Assembly (NCBI GenBank): GCA_016191115.1
Contig: JACPPG010000037.1
Location: 18,264-82,263, forward strand
From: Planctomycetia bacterium
GTDB lineage: Bacteria > Planctomycetota > Planctomycetia > Pirellulales > JACPPG01
Length of the DNA stretch: 64,000 nt
Reading direction: 5' to 3'
Part shown: piece by piece, positions 16,977 through 25,583 of the stretch
Numbering within the stretch: position 1 is the stretch's first letter
How the letters are laid out: each line of letters starts with the position of its first letter
Notes under the pieces: generated by a model
Told to the model about the DNA's origin: nothing
The model's input: the letters and a program-made list of their open reading frames with translations, nothing else
Databases searched by the model: none
Translations under genes and position numbers: made by a program

Positions 16977-17792
16977 GTGATTCGAAACGCCCCGACGCCA
17001 CAGCCGCGGCGCGCCCCGTTCCTCGGCACCGTATGTCGGGTTCGCTTTGGACGATTGATGGTTCATCCGGCCGTGGGACTGCCACTTTCTCTGTCCCATG
17101 CCGCCGCCGCATCGGCTGACACACTATCGCCCACGCAGGATCGCGTGATCCACAGGGATTTTGGTTCCTCGACGACCGCCGTAGGAGGCCCGGGGAATTG
17201 GTGGCACGAGGTGCAAGAGATTCCCTCGCCGGCTCAAGAGCAACAAGTCGCGATGCTCTTCGATTTAGCGCCGTTTGCGGGCGAGCAATTCAGCGACGCC
17301 AGGTTCAGGTTCTTTGTCGGCGGCGCGCCGGCCTATCAATCCGTCCGCTTGGAAGTGTGGGGTTACAACGCCGACAACGGGATCGTCGAAGCCAATGAAT
17401 TCGATGCCGGAACGGTCCAAGTTGGATCCTTCGCGTGGGATTCACCCACCGCGACTTTTCCGTCCCCTCCGGTAAATCAATTCGTGGAGATTGACGTGGC
17501 CGGCGTGCTCAACCTGCGCGCGGGCGACCTCTATGGATTCAATATCCGCTTGGAAGGCGATTCCCCAACTTACGGCAACAACAGCTTCGACCCCGACAAT
17601 CCATTTCGCTTTCTGGGCATTGCCTCAAGTTTCAATGGTGACTTGTCCATCCAGCCGAGCCTACAAGTCACCCTAGTGCCCGAACCGTCGACGCTCGTGC
17701 TGGTTTGCACGGGCTTGGTTGGAATGGCTCGCTCCGTGTGCCGCCGGCGGCATTCTCGCCCGCCGCTCTCGCGCGCCGAGGAACGCTACTGA
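16977..17792 (+). CDS. Secreted PEP-CTERM protein 1
   Basis: About 271 residues. The C-terminus carries the exosortase sorting signal: VPEPSTLVLVCTGLVGMA followed by arginines (RSVCRRRH), that is PEP motif, hydrophobic helix and basic tail. The middle is a beta-rich domain (FFVGGAPAYQSVRLEVWGYNAD, NLRAGDLYGFNIRLEGD), similar in style to choice-of-anchor or carbohydrate-binding modules. The N-terminal signal is weak (VHPAVGLPLSLSHAAAASA). The GTG at 16977 has GGAG six bases before it; a TTG at 16965 is an alternative. It would be exported and processed at the PEP site by an exosortase encoded elsewhere. Next gene is another PEP-CTERM protein. Confidence 0.8.
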   Translation: MIRNAPTPQPRRAPFLGTVCRVRFGRLMVHPAVGLPLSLSHAAAASADTLSPTQDRVIHRDFGSSTTAVGGPGNWWHEVQEIPSPAQEQQVAMLFDLAPFAGEQFSDARFRFFVGGAPAYQSVRLEVWGYNADNGIVEANEFDAGTVQVGSFAWDSPTATFPSPPVNQFVEIDVAGVLNLRAGDLYGFNIRLEGDSPTYGNNSFDPDNPFRFLGIASSFNGDLSIQPSLQVTLVPEPSTLVLVCTGLVGMARSVCRRRHSRPPLSRAEERY

Positions 17793-18009
17793 ACGCACCG
17801 CGTCTTTAGCCGTTTCCTTCAGTCAACGAGCGACGCCTCTGGCGTGCAGGGCCGCCTGGCACAGGCCATCGGCCCTTGTCACGGGCCCCACCAGCCGTGC
17901 GCCGGCGCGTCGACGCCCGATCGTGCAGGCTGGATGGCCTTCAGCGTCGTTCCAAGTGGGAACTATGACATGCCTGCCGCAATGCGGCACAACGTCCAGG
18001 AGAATGATA

Positions 18010-18852
18010 ATGAACCGCACAATTCGATCCGTAGCCGTGTTGCTTGGTTTAGGTTTTGCACACGCGACAACGGTTGCCCTTGCGGCGCCGACCACTTTTA
18101 CGATCGATAGCAATCTGAGTGTTTTGACCCTCTCCTTCGAAACGAGCCCCGGCAGTCCGTTCACGGCGCCCCAATTCCCCGGCAGCGATACGACTAGCCT
18201 TTCAGGGACGCAAACCGTGGACGTTACCGGCAGCACCATTCGGTTTCTTCCGACCGGCAATGTCCACTTTGCCCTTCAGCCAGCGCCGGTTGCGCCCGCG
18301 ATTGGCGGGGCGTTTCCCGGCAACGGTCCTGGACAATATGGATTGCTCGCGCTCATTCCCGGAGTCGCTGGCGGCCCCGGGCCGGGTGGCACGGGTTTAG
18401 TTGCCGCTCGGGGCCTCGTGGCGGACAGCACGAGCGGAGTGATTCCGCTGATCGGCAACTCGTTTGATGCCAGCCAGCTCGTGTCGACTTTCGTCGCCGG
18501 CACCGCGGATGTCAATGTGCTCGTCCTAGGCACGCCGGTTGTTGGCACGGCTAGCCTGGCTGGAGGCTTCGCGAACAATCAGCTCACGGCCGGCACATTA
18601 ACGTCGATCGGCGGAATTGAGACGCTGACAGTCCCCATCTTCACGGAAGCGCCGGTTGTTGTACAAGGCGTGACCGTCCTTGAAACATTGGCGGGGCAGA
18701 TCGTCGCCACGGCGGTGGTGCCCGAACCCTCGACTCTCATCCTCGCCGCGGTGGGTGGATTGGCCCTGCTCGCGTTCGGGCGACGCCTCTCCCAACGCTT
18801 GGTGGACCGGCGGAGCCGGGCATTCCCGGTTTTCTCGTTCGCTCCCCGCTAG
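18010..18852 (+). CDS. Secreted PEP-CTERM protein 2
   Basis: About 280 residues. An AGGAG at 17998-18002 is 7 bases before the ATG at 18010; another ATG at 18004 is too close to it. Signal peptide: RSVAVLLGLGFAHATTVALAAP. The body is low in charge and rich in Gly, Thr and Val (FTIDSNLSVLTLSFETSPG; QYGLLALIPGVAGGPG), a beta-structured exported domain with no catalytic motif. The C-terminus is VPEPSTLILAAVGGLALLAFGRRL, a clear PEP-CTERM signal, extended by 16 residues (SQRLVDRRSRAFPVFSFAPR) that are also found as a detached copy at 16799. The extension after the basic anchor is unusual. Confidence 0.85.
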   Translation: MNRTIRSVAVLLGLGFAHATTVALAAPTTFTIDSNLSVLTLSFETSPGSPFTAPQFPGSDTTSLSGTQTVDVTGSTIRFLPTGNVHFALQPAPVAPAIGGAFPGNGPGQYGLLALIPGVAGGPGPGGTGLVAARGLVADSTSGVIPLIGNSFDASQLVSTFVAGTADVNVLVLGTPVVGTASLAGGFANNQLTAGTLTSIGGIETLTVPIFTEAPVVVQGVTVLETLAGQIVATAVVPEPSTLILAAVGGLALLAFGRRLSQRLVDRRSRAFPVFSFAPR

Positions 18853-18873
18853 CAATTCGCTTCCTGAAGTAGG
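18787..18873 (+). repeat. 87-bp direct repeat, second copy (first at 16799-16885)
   Basis: Starts CTCTCCCAACGCTTGGTGGAC in both copies and ends at CGCTTCCTGA plus a few bases, with roughly ten substitutions in 87 bases by eye. It spans the end and stop codon of PEP-CTERM protein 2. The two copies bracket PEP-CTERM genes 1 and 2. Confidence 0.8.
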
Positions 18874-18913
18874 GAAGCTTGCCGCTCGAATTGCTCGTTG
18901 CCTTTACCCACTA

Positions 18914-20638
18914 ATGAGAAAGTCAGACATGACCAGGATTCGCTCGCATTCTTGGGCCAGATCAGTAATTCCGTTCTTACTGCCGTTGTTCATATCATCC
19001 ATCGCTATTGCCCTCGCTCGCGCCGAGAATCATGAATGGATTGGAGATCAAGACAGGATTCTCAACCCCGTCAATGCATGGTCGTTCTACGATTCAACGA
19101 TGTGGCTTGGCTTCGCCGTACCCGGCTTTCCGGCGAACAATGACGGCGACGTCACAAACGACAACGCAATCTTTGGAGGCGGCTACGTCGCACCAAACGA
19201 AACGGCCCCGTTTCGTCTTGCGCAGGGAGCCACAGTCTACTTTGGGGACTTTGCTTCAACGCTTGCGCCGGGCAAGGGCGGGCCTGAATTTCAAGACGCC
19301 CAAAACGTAGTTAACCAAAGCCTGAGTGTGCAATCGGGCGATTGGACTTTCGACTTTGGTGGCGGCGGCGATCTTGCTCACGGATCGGATCTAGGCAGCT
19401 ATACCGTCAGCAATATCGTTGCGATCGGTGACAGGGTGCTACACACCGGTGCGCAGGGCACTGCCAGTCTGACGCTCACCGGCGGCAGTACTTTTACGAG
19501 CGGCGGTGGAAGAATCGGCGCTGACTCGGCGGCCGACGGAATCGGACACATCACCGTTGGCGGTGGGACGACGTGGCTGTCCACGACGCCTGGCCGCGAG
19601 GACATCAGCGTTCATACGGGCACGCTGACCGTCGAAGGAGGCGCTACGTTACAAAATGACAGTGGAACATTGGCCATTGGAAGAGGTGCGGGAAACGTGG
19701 CATCGATGGTCGTAAAGGACTCGACGACATCGCTCATTTCAGGACTTAAGGGAGACATCGTGGTGGGATTCGAAGGCGGGACAGGCTCCCTGACGGTCGA
19801 CGCGGCCACCACAAAGAATTCGAACACAATGTCGGTGGGCGAGCTGAACAATTCGGTCGGCCAGCTCAATATCGTCAACGGCGCGCGAGCTTCGGACCGC
19901 GTGGGCGTCGTCGGCAATTCTGGCGGCGTCGGCCAGGTACAGGTGTCCGGTGCAGCGTCGCTTTGGCAAATCGGCGTTTTATTGTCAGTGCACAATGGGG
20001 CGGTGGTCCTTGCGAACGGGGGCGGCGTTACTGTCGGGAGTATCGTCGCGTTGGACGCAAACGGTTCGGCAAACGTGGAAGCTGGCCATATGAACGTTGG
20101 CACGGGTGACCTCAGTTCAGTTCCACTGGGCACTCTTCGGCTTGGTCCAGGTGGTACGCTCGCAGGAGCCGGTACGGTGTTGGGCAACGTGCAGGTCGAC
20201 GGCGGTGCCGTAAGCCCGGGCTTTTCTCCGGGCATCTTGCACGTCACCGGTGATTTTCTTTTAGGACCTTCGAGTTCACTCAAGATGGAAATTGGTGGCC
20301 TCACGCCTGGACTGGAACACGATCAGCTTGACGTGGCGGGCAATCTGTCACTCCACGGCATGGTGAACCTGGTGTTCGTCGATGGCTTCGCGCCGCACAC
20401 CGGAGACACTTTTAAGCTGTTCAACGTTGACGGCACATTCGAAGATGCCGACGCACAATATGTTGCGTCCAATTTGCCGCCATCGTGGAGCTTCTCAACG
20501 AGCTTTCATGACGGCGGGCTTTACCTAACGACGGTGCCAGAACCGGCGACATGGACATTGGCGGCGATCGCGGCGATCGGCCTAGCGAGCCATGCCCGGC
20601 GACGTGGCCACACAGCTCGCTGCCGGCGTCCGAAGTAA
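18914..20638 (+). CDS. PEP-CTERM protein with autotransporter-type repeats
   Basis: About 574 residues. A signal peptide (SVIPFLLPLFISSIAIALARAE) follows the start. From about residue 120 to 410 there are repeats of the T5SS/PEP-CTERM-associated type, each with a GGTGSLTV- or GQVQVSGA-like strand and a G.GV(V)GN.G turn (ASLTLTGGSTF, GHITVGGGTTW, GSLTVDAATTK, GQLNIVNGARA, GQVQVSGAASL); these form a beta-helix in family members. A GVVSPGxSPGxL-like motif is present (GAVSPGFSPGILHVTGDF), typical before the C-terminal domain. The end is VPEPATWTLAAIAAIGL plus arginines. A cell-surface or matrix protein. The second ATG at 18929 is an alternative start. Confidence 0.85.
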   Translation: MRKSDMTRIRSHSWARSVIPFLLPLFISSIAIALARAENHEWIGDQDRILNPVNAWSFYDSTMWLGFAVPGFPANNDGDVTNDNAIFGGGYVAPNETAPFRLAQGATVYFGDFASTLAPGKGGPEFQDAQNVVNQSLSVQSGDWTFDFGGGGDLAHGSDLGSYTVSNIVAIGDRVLHTGAQGTASLTLTGGSTFTSGGGRIGADSAADGIGHITVGGGTTWLSTTPGREDISVHTGTLTVEGGATLQNDSGTLAIGRGAGNVASMVVKDSTTSLISGLKGDIVVGFEGGTGSLTVDAATTKNSNTMSVGELNNSVGQLNIVNGARASDRVGVVGNSGGVGQVQVSGAASLWQIGVLLSVHNGAVVLANGGGVTVGSIVALDANGSANVEAGHMNVGTGDLSSVPLGTLRLGPGGTLAGAGTVLGNVQVDGGAVSPGFSPGILHVTGDFLLGPSSSLKMEIGGLTPGLEHDQLDVAGNLSLHGMVNLVFVDGFAPHTGDTFKLFNVDGTFEDADAQYVASNLPPSWSFSTSFHDGGLYLTTVPEPATWTLAAIAAIGLASHARRRGHTARCRRPK

Positions 20639-20701
20639 GCAATACCAGTTCCTGGTCGAACGGAGTCCCAACGATGGCCCATCAGCTTACCTTGGAAGAA
20701 C

Positions 20702-20770
20702 TGGGGCCCGCCATGGACCTCGGCCCGCCTGACCGACGCCGGCCGCGCGGCGATGGGGCTTTCGGTTTGA
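20702..20770 (+). pseudogene. Remnant of the 3' end of a MIP18-fusion gene
   Basis: In frame it reads WGPPWTSARLTDAGRAAMG and a stop, against WDPPWTSARLSDAGRVAMG plus stop at the end of the gene at 10894-12681. About 69 bases match at roughly 85-90 percent; no similarity is seen before 20702. It lies 44 bases from the 3' end of the opposite-strand gene at 20814. Confidence 0.75.
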
Positions 20771-20813
20771 GAGTGATGCACCTTCTGTGGCGCAATCATG
20801 CTCGCGACCGCGG

Positions 20814-22124
20814 TTAATGCCACTTCGCCATGTGCTCCCGGTGCGTGTCGAGGTACGCCTCCGAGCTGAAGTGCTGGTCGTAGAACTCCAGGTCCAGGTG
20901 GTGCGCCTGCGCGTACAGCCGGGCGTAGATGCTGGGCACGGTCGCCGGGAACTTGCCGTACGTGTCGTGGATGTATTGGGCCACCTCGCCCAGGCAGTCG
21001 ATGAACTCGGGCGTGTAGCGATGGATTCGCCCCTTCACCGCGGCGTTGTCTTTGTAGGGGCCCGGCGTGGCGGGGTCGTACGTGCCGCCGGGACCGAACT
21101 TCCGCGCCACCAGTGCGGCGACGGCCTCGCGCATGTCGCGGCGGTATGGCGGGCAGTACCCCTCGAAGTAGTTGTCGAGCCCAACCGGGTTCGGGCCGGA
21201 CCAATCCTCGCGGGTCGTGAAGCGGAAGCCGAATCCCGGCACGCCGTCGGCGGCGAATCCACCCAGCAGGCTCGTGGGATTGATGCCCGAGTAGAGCCAT
21301 CCGCCCAGCCCCATCGCCTGTAGCACCAGCACGATGTTGTAGTTGAGCGTGGTCACCTCGGCGGCGGCGGTGCTCAGCAGGTATTGCTCGAAATCCACCA
21401 GCGGAACGCGGCGGTCGCCCTCCAATAGCCCACTTTTGACGAACCGATCGAGGTTCCCGCACGGGCGGTCGTTGGCGGCGTCAAACGGGACGGCCCGCTC
21501 ACCCAGCAGGATTGCCAGGCCGTCGAGCACCTGCTGCGTCAGGTCGACGATCGGGATGAAGAGCGTCGTGCCTGGCTGGTTCGCCACCCAGAAATTGTGC
21601 GATTCGACGTGTGGGAACTCCTTGGGCAGCGCGGCGCGCGACGAAGATAGCCGAACGATGTGCCGCTGGGCCTTCTCCAATAGCGCGTCCAGGTCCGAGG
21701 CGTCGGCCAGCTCCTGCTGCGCGTCAGGATTCAGTTCGCGAAATTGCGTGATGTAGGAGCCGCAGTCGTCGGTCCAAAGGAGCTCAGAGGCGTGGATGCC
21801 GGCGGCGCTGGGGTACGTGCGGCCGATCGACCGCATGGGGTAGTTGCAGCCTGTGTCGGGCGCACCGGTTGGCGTGTGAGGCAGTCCGAAGTTCCAGCCG
21901 CTAATGCCGGCCCCGACGAGCACCAGGAGCAAACGCTCGGTATCTGAAAGGGGCACCGGCGCGTGTTTTGACTGAAAGGCCAAAGGACCGTCGGGCACGG
22001 TCATGCCCAGCCCGAACCGCCGCGCGCGGCGTCCGAAGATCGCCTCGAGCAGAGGAAACTGCCCGAGCTCGCGCAGCAACTCCTGTGTGGGGCGATGTCC
22101 GGCGGCGGAGTGAACGGTGGTCAT
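20814..22124 (-). CDS. Hypothetical protein, weak nitroreductase-like (SagB-type) features
   Basis: A 436-residue soluble protein with no signal peptide. The first third contains PVPLSDTERLLLVLVGAGISGWNFG and IHASELLWT, which loosely recalls the SLS..E...LL.A..G(I/A) start of SagB-type nitroreductases; FMN-binding residues cannot be confirmed by eye. Later parts hold NYNIVLVLQAMGLGGWLYSG (a helix of the kind seen in flavin-dependent nitroreductases) and a charged C-terminus. Start ATG at 22124, since the frame upstream runs through a palindromic repeat. It faces the MIP18 remnant at 20702. I do not assign a function. Antisense frames in this region are shadows. Confidence 0.55.
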   Translation of the reverse strand: MTTVHSAAGHRPTQELLRELGQFPLLEAIFGRRARRFGLGMTVPDGPLAFQSKHAPVPLSDTERLLLVLVGAGISGWNFGLPHTPTGAPDTGCNYPMRSIGRTYPSAAGIHASELLWTDDCGSYITQFRELNPDAQQELADASDLDALLEKAQRHIVRLSSSRAALPKEFPHVESHNFWVANQPGTTLFIPIVDLTQQVLDGLAILLGERAVPFDAANDRPCGNLDRFVKSGLLEGDRRVPLVDFEQYLLSTAAAEVTTLNYNIVLVLQAMGLGGWLYSGINPTSLLGGFAADGVPGFGFRFTTREDWSGPNPVGLDNYFEGYCPPYRRDMREAVAALVARKFGPGGTYDPATPGPYKDNAAVKGRIHRYTPEFIDCLGEVAQYIHDTYGKFPATVPSIYARLYAQAHHLDLEFYDQHFSSEAYLDTHREHMAKWH

Positions 22125-22260
22125 GGGAACCTCAACGCGGTGGAAACCGTGGTCGCGGCCACCAGGAATCGTCGGGCCTGCGGTGGGCGTTGTCAATCGG
22201 CCGGCTTGCTGTACGCGCCCGGATTTCGCTGTATACTCGCCGCTTGGCACGAGTGCGTGT

Positions 22261-22346
22261 CGGGAGGGCGAGGCTCCTGCCGAGCCGCGGTGTCGGAAAA
22301 CGCGTCCATCGCGATTCGACGGCTCAGCGGGAGCTTCGCCCTCCCG
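22261..22346. repeat. Palindromic element with 26-bp arms (GGGAGGGCGA type)
   Basis: CGGGAGGGCGAGGCTCCTGC at 22261 with the next six bases is the imperfect inverse of 22321-22346. The 34-base spacer has no symmetry. It resembles dispersed REPIN-like elements of planctomycetes and lies between two divergently read genes. Confidence 0.8.
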
Positions 22347-22400
22347 GATGCGCCGCTTGAGCAAGCCTTCGACAAGACATCCAAACAAGGAGCAACGAAC

Positions 22401-22730
22401 GTGAAGCTGCTGCAGATCAATATCGACCACAAGATCACCGACGCGGAGTTCGCCGCCGGCCGCGGAGCCACCAAGGACTTCGGCAAGCTGATCGCGCAGC
22501 AGCCGGGCCTGCTGTGGAAAATCTGGATCGGCGACAGCGGCCGCTCGGAGGTCGGGGGCATCTACCTGTTCGAGGACGAACGGGCCGCCCGCGCGTTCCT
22601 CGACGGCCCGCTGTTCGCCCAGGTCAAGGCCAACCCCGGCTTCAAGCGGGTCGACGCGAAGCTCTTCGACGTCGACGAGGAGTGTAGCGCGATCACGCGG
22701 GCGCCGCTGCCGGTGGGCGCCCGGGCCTGA
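22401..22730 (+). CDS. YdhR-like small monooxygenase-fold protein
   Basis: A 109-residue protein starting at GTG, with AAGGAG 8 bases upstream. It fits the YdhR/ABM dimeric alpha-beta barrel family: PGLLWKIWIGDSGRSEVGGIYLFEDERAARAFL is the conserved block (GL.WK.W...E.....GGIYLFED..AA..Y). Family members are putative heme or cofactor-free monooxygenases; the activity of this one is unknown. Not obviously linked to the glycan cluster that starts 217 bases later. Confidence 0.8.
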   Translation: MKLLQINIDHKITDAEFAAGRGATKDFGKLIAQQPGLLWKIWIGDSGRSEVGGIYLFEDERAARAFLDGPLFAQVKANPGFKRVDAKLFDVDEECSAITRAPLPVGARA

Positions 22731-22947
22731 CCAGCCTCGACTGCCCGCTCTATCCGCCCGTCGCTAGCACTGCGCTCCGAAGGCAAGCCGACAAGCGCTG
22801 CCGGCCGGGCGCAAACTGGTATTGTCGGCCGCATCGCCGGCGCGGTACATCCTCTTGCCCAAAACCAGCCGTCTTCCTATCCAAACCGACCGATCGGCCG
22901 GTTGGCCGGCTGTGCGTCCACAACGATCGGTGCAATCCTTGTTAGCG

Positions 22948-23811
22948 ATGCGCATCGGACCAGGACCCAACCCGCGCGGCGAGCGGATCCTCGTCTTCGT
23001 GCCGATGTACAACTGCGCGCCGCAGATACCGCGGGCGTTGCAGCAGTTCGACGTGGCGACGCAATCCTTGGTCGACGAAATTCTGGTCGTCGACAACCGC
23101 AGCCAGGACAACGGTGTCGCCGCCGCTCAGCAGGCCCTCGCCAATCTGCGGCACGTGCGTACGACGCTCGTCCGCAACGTGGAAAACTACGGGCTCGGCG
23201 GGTCGCACAAGGTCGCGTTCAACTATGCCTTGGACCATGGCTACGACTACGTGATCGTGCTGCACGGCGACGATCAGGCGCGGGTGGCCGATCTGGTGCC
23301 GTATCTTCGCGGAGGCGCCCATCGCGAGTGCGACCAGTTGCTGGGGGCCCGCTTCGGGCAGCAATCGCGCCTGGTGGGCTATTCGCGGCTGCGGACCTGG
23401 GGGAACCACGTCTTCAACGGGCTCTTCTCGCTGGCCTGCGGGCGGTGGCTGGCGGACCTGGGCTCCGGGCTCAATATGTACGCCATGTCGGCCCTGCGCG
23501 ACCGCGACTATCTGCGATACGCCGACGACCTGACGTTCAACTACTACGCGATTCTGACGGCGGCCGCCGGGCAGGCCCGGCTGCGCTTCGTGCCCATCTC
23601 CTGGCGCGAGGAGGACCAGCGGTCGAACGTCAAGATGACAAGGCAGGCGCTGCGGATGTGCGGCATCCTCGCCCAATTCGTTTTCAGCCGCCGACGCTTC
23701 CTGACGCGCTCGTTTTCACTTCGGGCGCCCGACTCTTATCGCTACGAGCCGGTTTGGGAATCCGCATCGGCCTCGCGGCACGAACGCTCGCTGGCAGGAA
23801 CGGCCGTATGA
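22948..23811 (+). CDS. Glycosyltransferase family 2
   Basis: A 287-residue GT-A fold protein: ILVFVPMYNCAPQIPRALQQ, VDEILVVDNRSQDNG, NYGLGGSHKVAFNYAL and VIVLHGDDQA, where the DD pair is the metal/UDP-binding acidic site. Later GFxLxxxR-like features are LGARFGQQSRLVGYSRLRTWGNHVFNGLF, reminiscent of dolichol-phosphate-mannose-synthase-type enzymes. It probably adds a sugar to a lipid or growing glycan at the membrane. First gene of a tight cluster: its stop overlaps the next start (ATGA). The ATG at 22948 was chosen; the open frame before it has no domain. Confidence 0.85.
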   Translation: MRIGPGPNPRGERILVFVPMYNCAPQIPRALQQFDVATQSLVDEILVVDNRSQDNGVAAAQQALANLRHVRTTLVRNVENYGLGGSHKVAFNYALDHGYDYVIVLHGDDQARVADLVPYLRGGAHRECDQLLGARFGQQSRLVGYSRLRTWGNHVFNGLFSLACGRWLADLGSGLNMYAMSALRDRDYLRYADDLTFNYYAILTAAAGQARLRFVPISWREEDQRSNVKMTRQALRMCGILAQFVFSRRRFLTRSFSLRAPDSYRYEPVWESASASRHERSLAGTAV

Positions 23812-24539
23812 ATCTGGTCCTGTGCATGGCCGGGCTGTATCAGCGCTTTCGCGAAGCCGGCTATCAGACGCCCAAATACCTGCTCCCCTTCCGGCGGAAA
23901 ACCGTGCTCGCGCACGTGCTCGATCCTCTGTGGTCGAGCGGCGCGTTCGATCGCGTGCTGCTGGTGGCCAATCGGCGTGATCGGGCCTATCGACAGCAGA
24001 TCGCCGCGATCCTTCGCGCTCGTGGGCTGGACGAAGACGACCTGCTTTACGTCGAAGACACGCGCGGCCAGGCGGAAACGGCTGAGGTCGCCGCCTGCGC
24101 GTTGGCCGCCGATTCACGATCCGCCGATCGACCCGTCGTGTTCCATAACGTCGACACGGTGCTCTTGCACCGCGATGGCCAGGCGATCGCCGCCGGCCTG
24201 CAGCGAGCAGACGGCTACATTGACGTATTCGAGAGCCGCGAGCCGTGCTATAGCTACGTGACCGTCGACGGACGCAACCAAGTGACGGCAATCGCGGAGA
24301 AACAGGTGATCTCCCGCTGGGCCACGAGCGGCCTCTACGGCTTCGCATCGCCGGCGCAATACCTGCGGGAGTTCGACCGCATCGATATCTCGACAAAGGA
24401 GCCCTACATCAGCGACGTCTACCGGCAGATGCTCTCGCGCCGCGCCACGATTGTCACCAACAACCCGGCCGCGCGTGAGGCAACGATTGTGTTGGGCACG
24501 CCGGACCAATACGAGGCCCATCGGAAGCAGGTCGCATGA
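23808..24539 (+). CDS. Sugar or phospho-compound nucleotidyltransferase
   Basis: A 243-residue protein with the nucleotidyltransferase start MNLVLCMAGLYQRFREAGY followed by TPKYLLPFRRKTVLAHVLDPLW (motif G..(x)RF...GY..PK.LL). VVFHNVDTVL holds the metal-binding Asp. VIAEKQVIS-like text (TAIAEKQVISRWATSGLYGF) is the conserved E..K......G.Y.F block. It should form an NDP-linked sugar or similar activated compound (LicC/GlmU-like fold). Four-base overlaps with both neighbours indicate a coupled operon. Confidence 0.85.
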   Translation: MNLVLCMAGLYQRFREAGYQTPKYLLPFRRKTVLAHVLDPLWSSGAFDRVLLVANRRDRAYRQQIAAILRARGLDEDDLLYVEDTRGQAETAEVAACALAADSRSADRPVVFHNVDTVLLHRDGQAIAAGLQRADGYIDVFESREPCYSYVTVDGRNQVTAIAEKQVISRWATSGLYGFASPAQYLREFDRIDISTKEPYISDVYRQMLSRRATIVTNNPAAREATIVLGTPDQYEAHRKQVA

Positions 24540-25480
24540 ACGACGACTCAAGGCCGAACGCGGATGACGCGATCGTACTCGATCTCGACGGCACGCTGAC
24601 CGTGGACGACAAGGCGGCCGCGTATCCCGACAAACCAGTGAACGCCGCTACGCTGGCCGCGGCGCACGCGGCCCGCGAGCGCGGCTATCGCGTGGTGGTC
24701 GCCACGAGCCGGAACATGCGGACGTATCGCGGCGACCTCGAGCAAATCCGCCGCCACACGCAGCCGGTGATCGAACAGTGGCTGGCACGCGAGGGGCTCG
24801 CGCCGGACGCCTTGGCGATCGGCAAGACATGGTGCGGTCCGCGCGGCTTCTACGTCGACGACCGGAACATGCACGTCGAGGAGTTCGTCTTTCGCTTCCA
24901 GGGACCCTATGCGGGTTGCCTCATCGACGCGCTGTACTTGCCCGCCGCGATGGACCTGCAAGCGTTAGCGGCGGCACATGTCCGACATCGCAAACTGGAG
25001 CGACTGTTTCGCGTCGCGCGATTCATCTATCCGCGGCCGCGGCAGGAGGAGGCGCTTCCGTGCGAGCTGCGCGACGACGCGCGGATCGAGTGGGCGTCGA
25101 TCGCTCACACGGACGATGACACGGCTTGTATCGATTGCCTCACGCGCGTCGCAAGGTCTGACTGGCTATTGATCGTCGGAAGCCGGCAACCGATCGACGT
25201 GTACGCGCAGCTCCTGGTCCACCAGGAACGGCTGGCGGAGTTTTCGCGACCCGCGATCGCCGCCGGCTATAAGCCGCACGACGACAGCGTCTCGTGGCTG
25301 CTAGCGCCCCGCGCGCTAGCGCGGCAAGCTTGCGCGGTGGCGGCTGCGCAAGCGGTGTCTCTCGGCGATCTTGCCGGCAGGCTGGGCGCGGCCGGGATTA
25401 CGTGGCTGCTCGATCCGTCCGGGGCCGCCGCGCAGCCGCCGTGGGCCTCCTCGCGAGCCGACAGTCGCCGGGCGGGTTGA
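24536..25480 (+). CDS. HAD-family capsular biosynthesis phosphatase with extra C-terminal domain
   Basis: A 314-residue protein. The N-terminal 125 residues form a HAD domain: VLDLDGTLTVDD is motif I with the nucleophile Asp, VVVATSRNMRTYRGDL the motif II region, and IGKTWCGPRGFYVDDRNM supplies the lysine and the motif IV DD. The ATSRNMRTY string and KTWCG.RGFYVDD are typical of capsular-biosynthesis HAD proteins. Residues 135-300 are a further domain I do not recognise (DWLLIVGSRQPIDVYAQLLVHQERLAEFSRP). It sits between a nucleotidyltransferase and a kinase, so it may dephosphorylate the pathway product. Confidence 0.8.
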   Translation: MNDDSRPNADDAIVLDLDGTLTVDDKAAAYPDKPVNAATLAAAHAARERGYRVVVATSRNMRTYRGDLEQIRRHTQPVIEQWLAREGLAPDALAIGKTWCGPRGFYVDDRNMHVEEFVFRFQGPYAGCLIDALYLPAAMDLQALAAAHVRHRKLERLFRVARFIYPRPRQEEALPCELRDDARIEWASIAHTDDDTACIDCLTRVARSDWLLIVGSRQPIDVYAQLLVHQERLAEFSRPAIAAGYKPHDDSVSWLLAPRALARQACAVAAAQAVSLGDLAGRLGAAGITWLLDPSGAAAQPPWASSRADSRRAG

Positions 25481-25583
25481 GCTTGACCGGCCTCGGCCGC
25501 CGCCGCTATAAGGCCGTGCCGCAAAATCCCCCTCGCGCCGGCTAGGCGCCGCCGCGGCACCCGTTTCGGGACGAGCCACGTCC

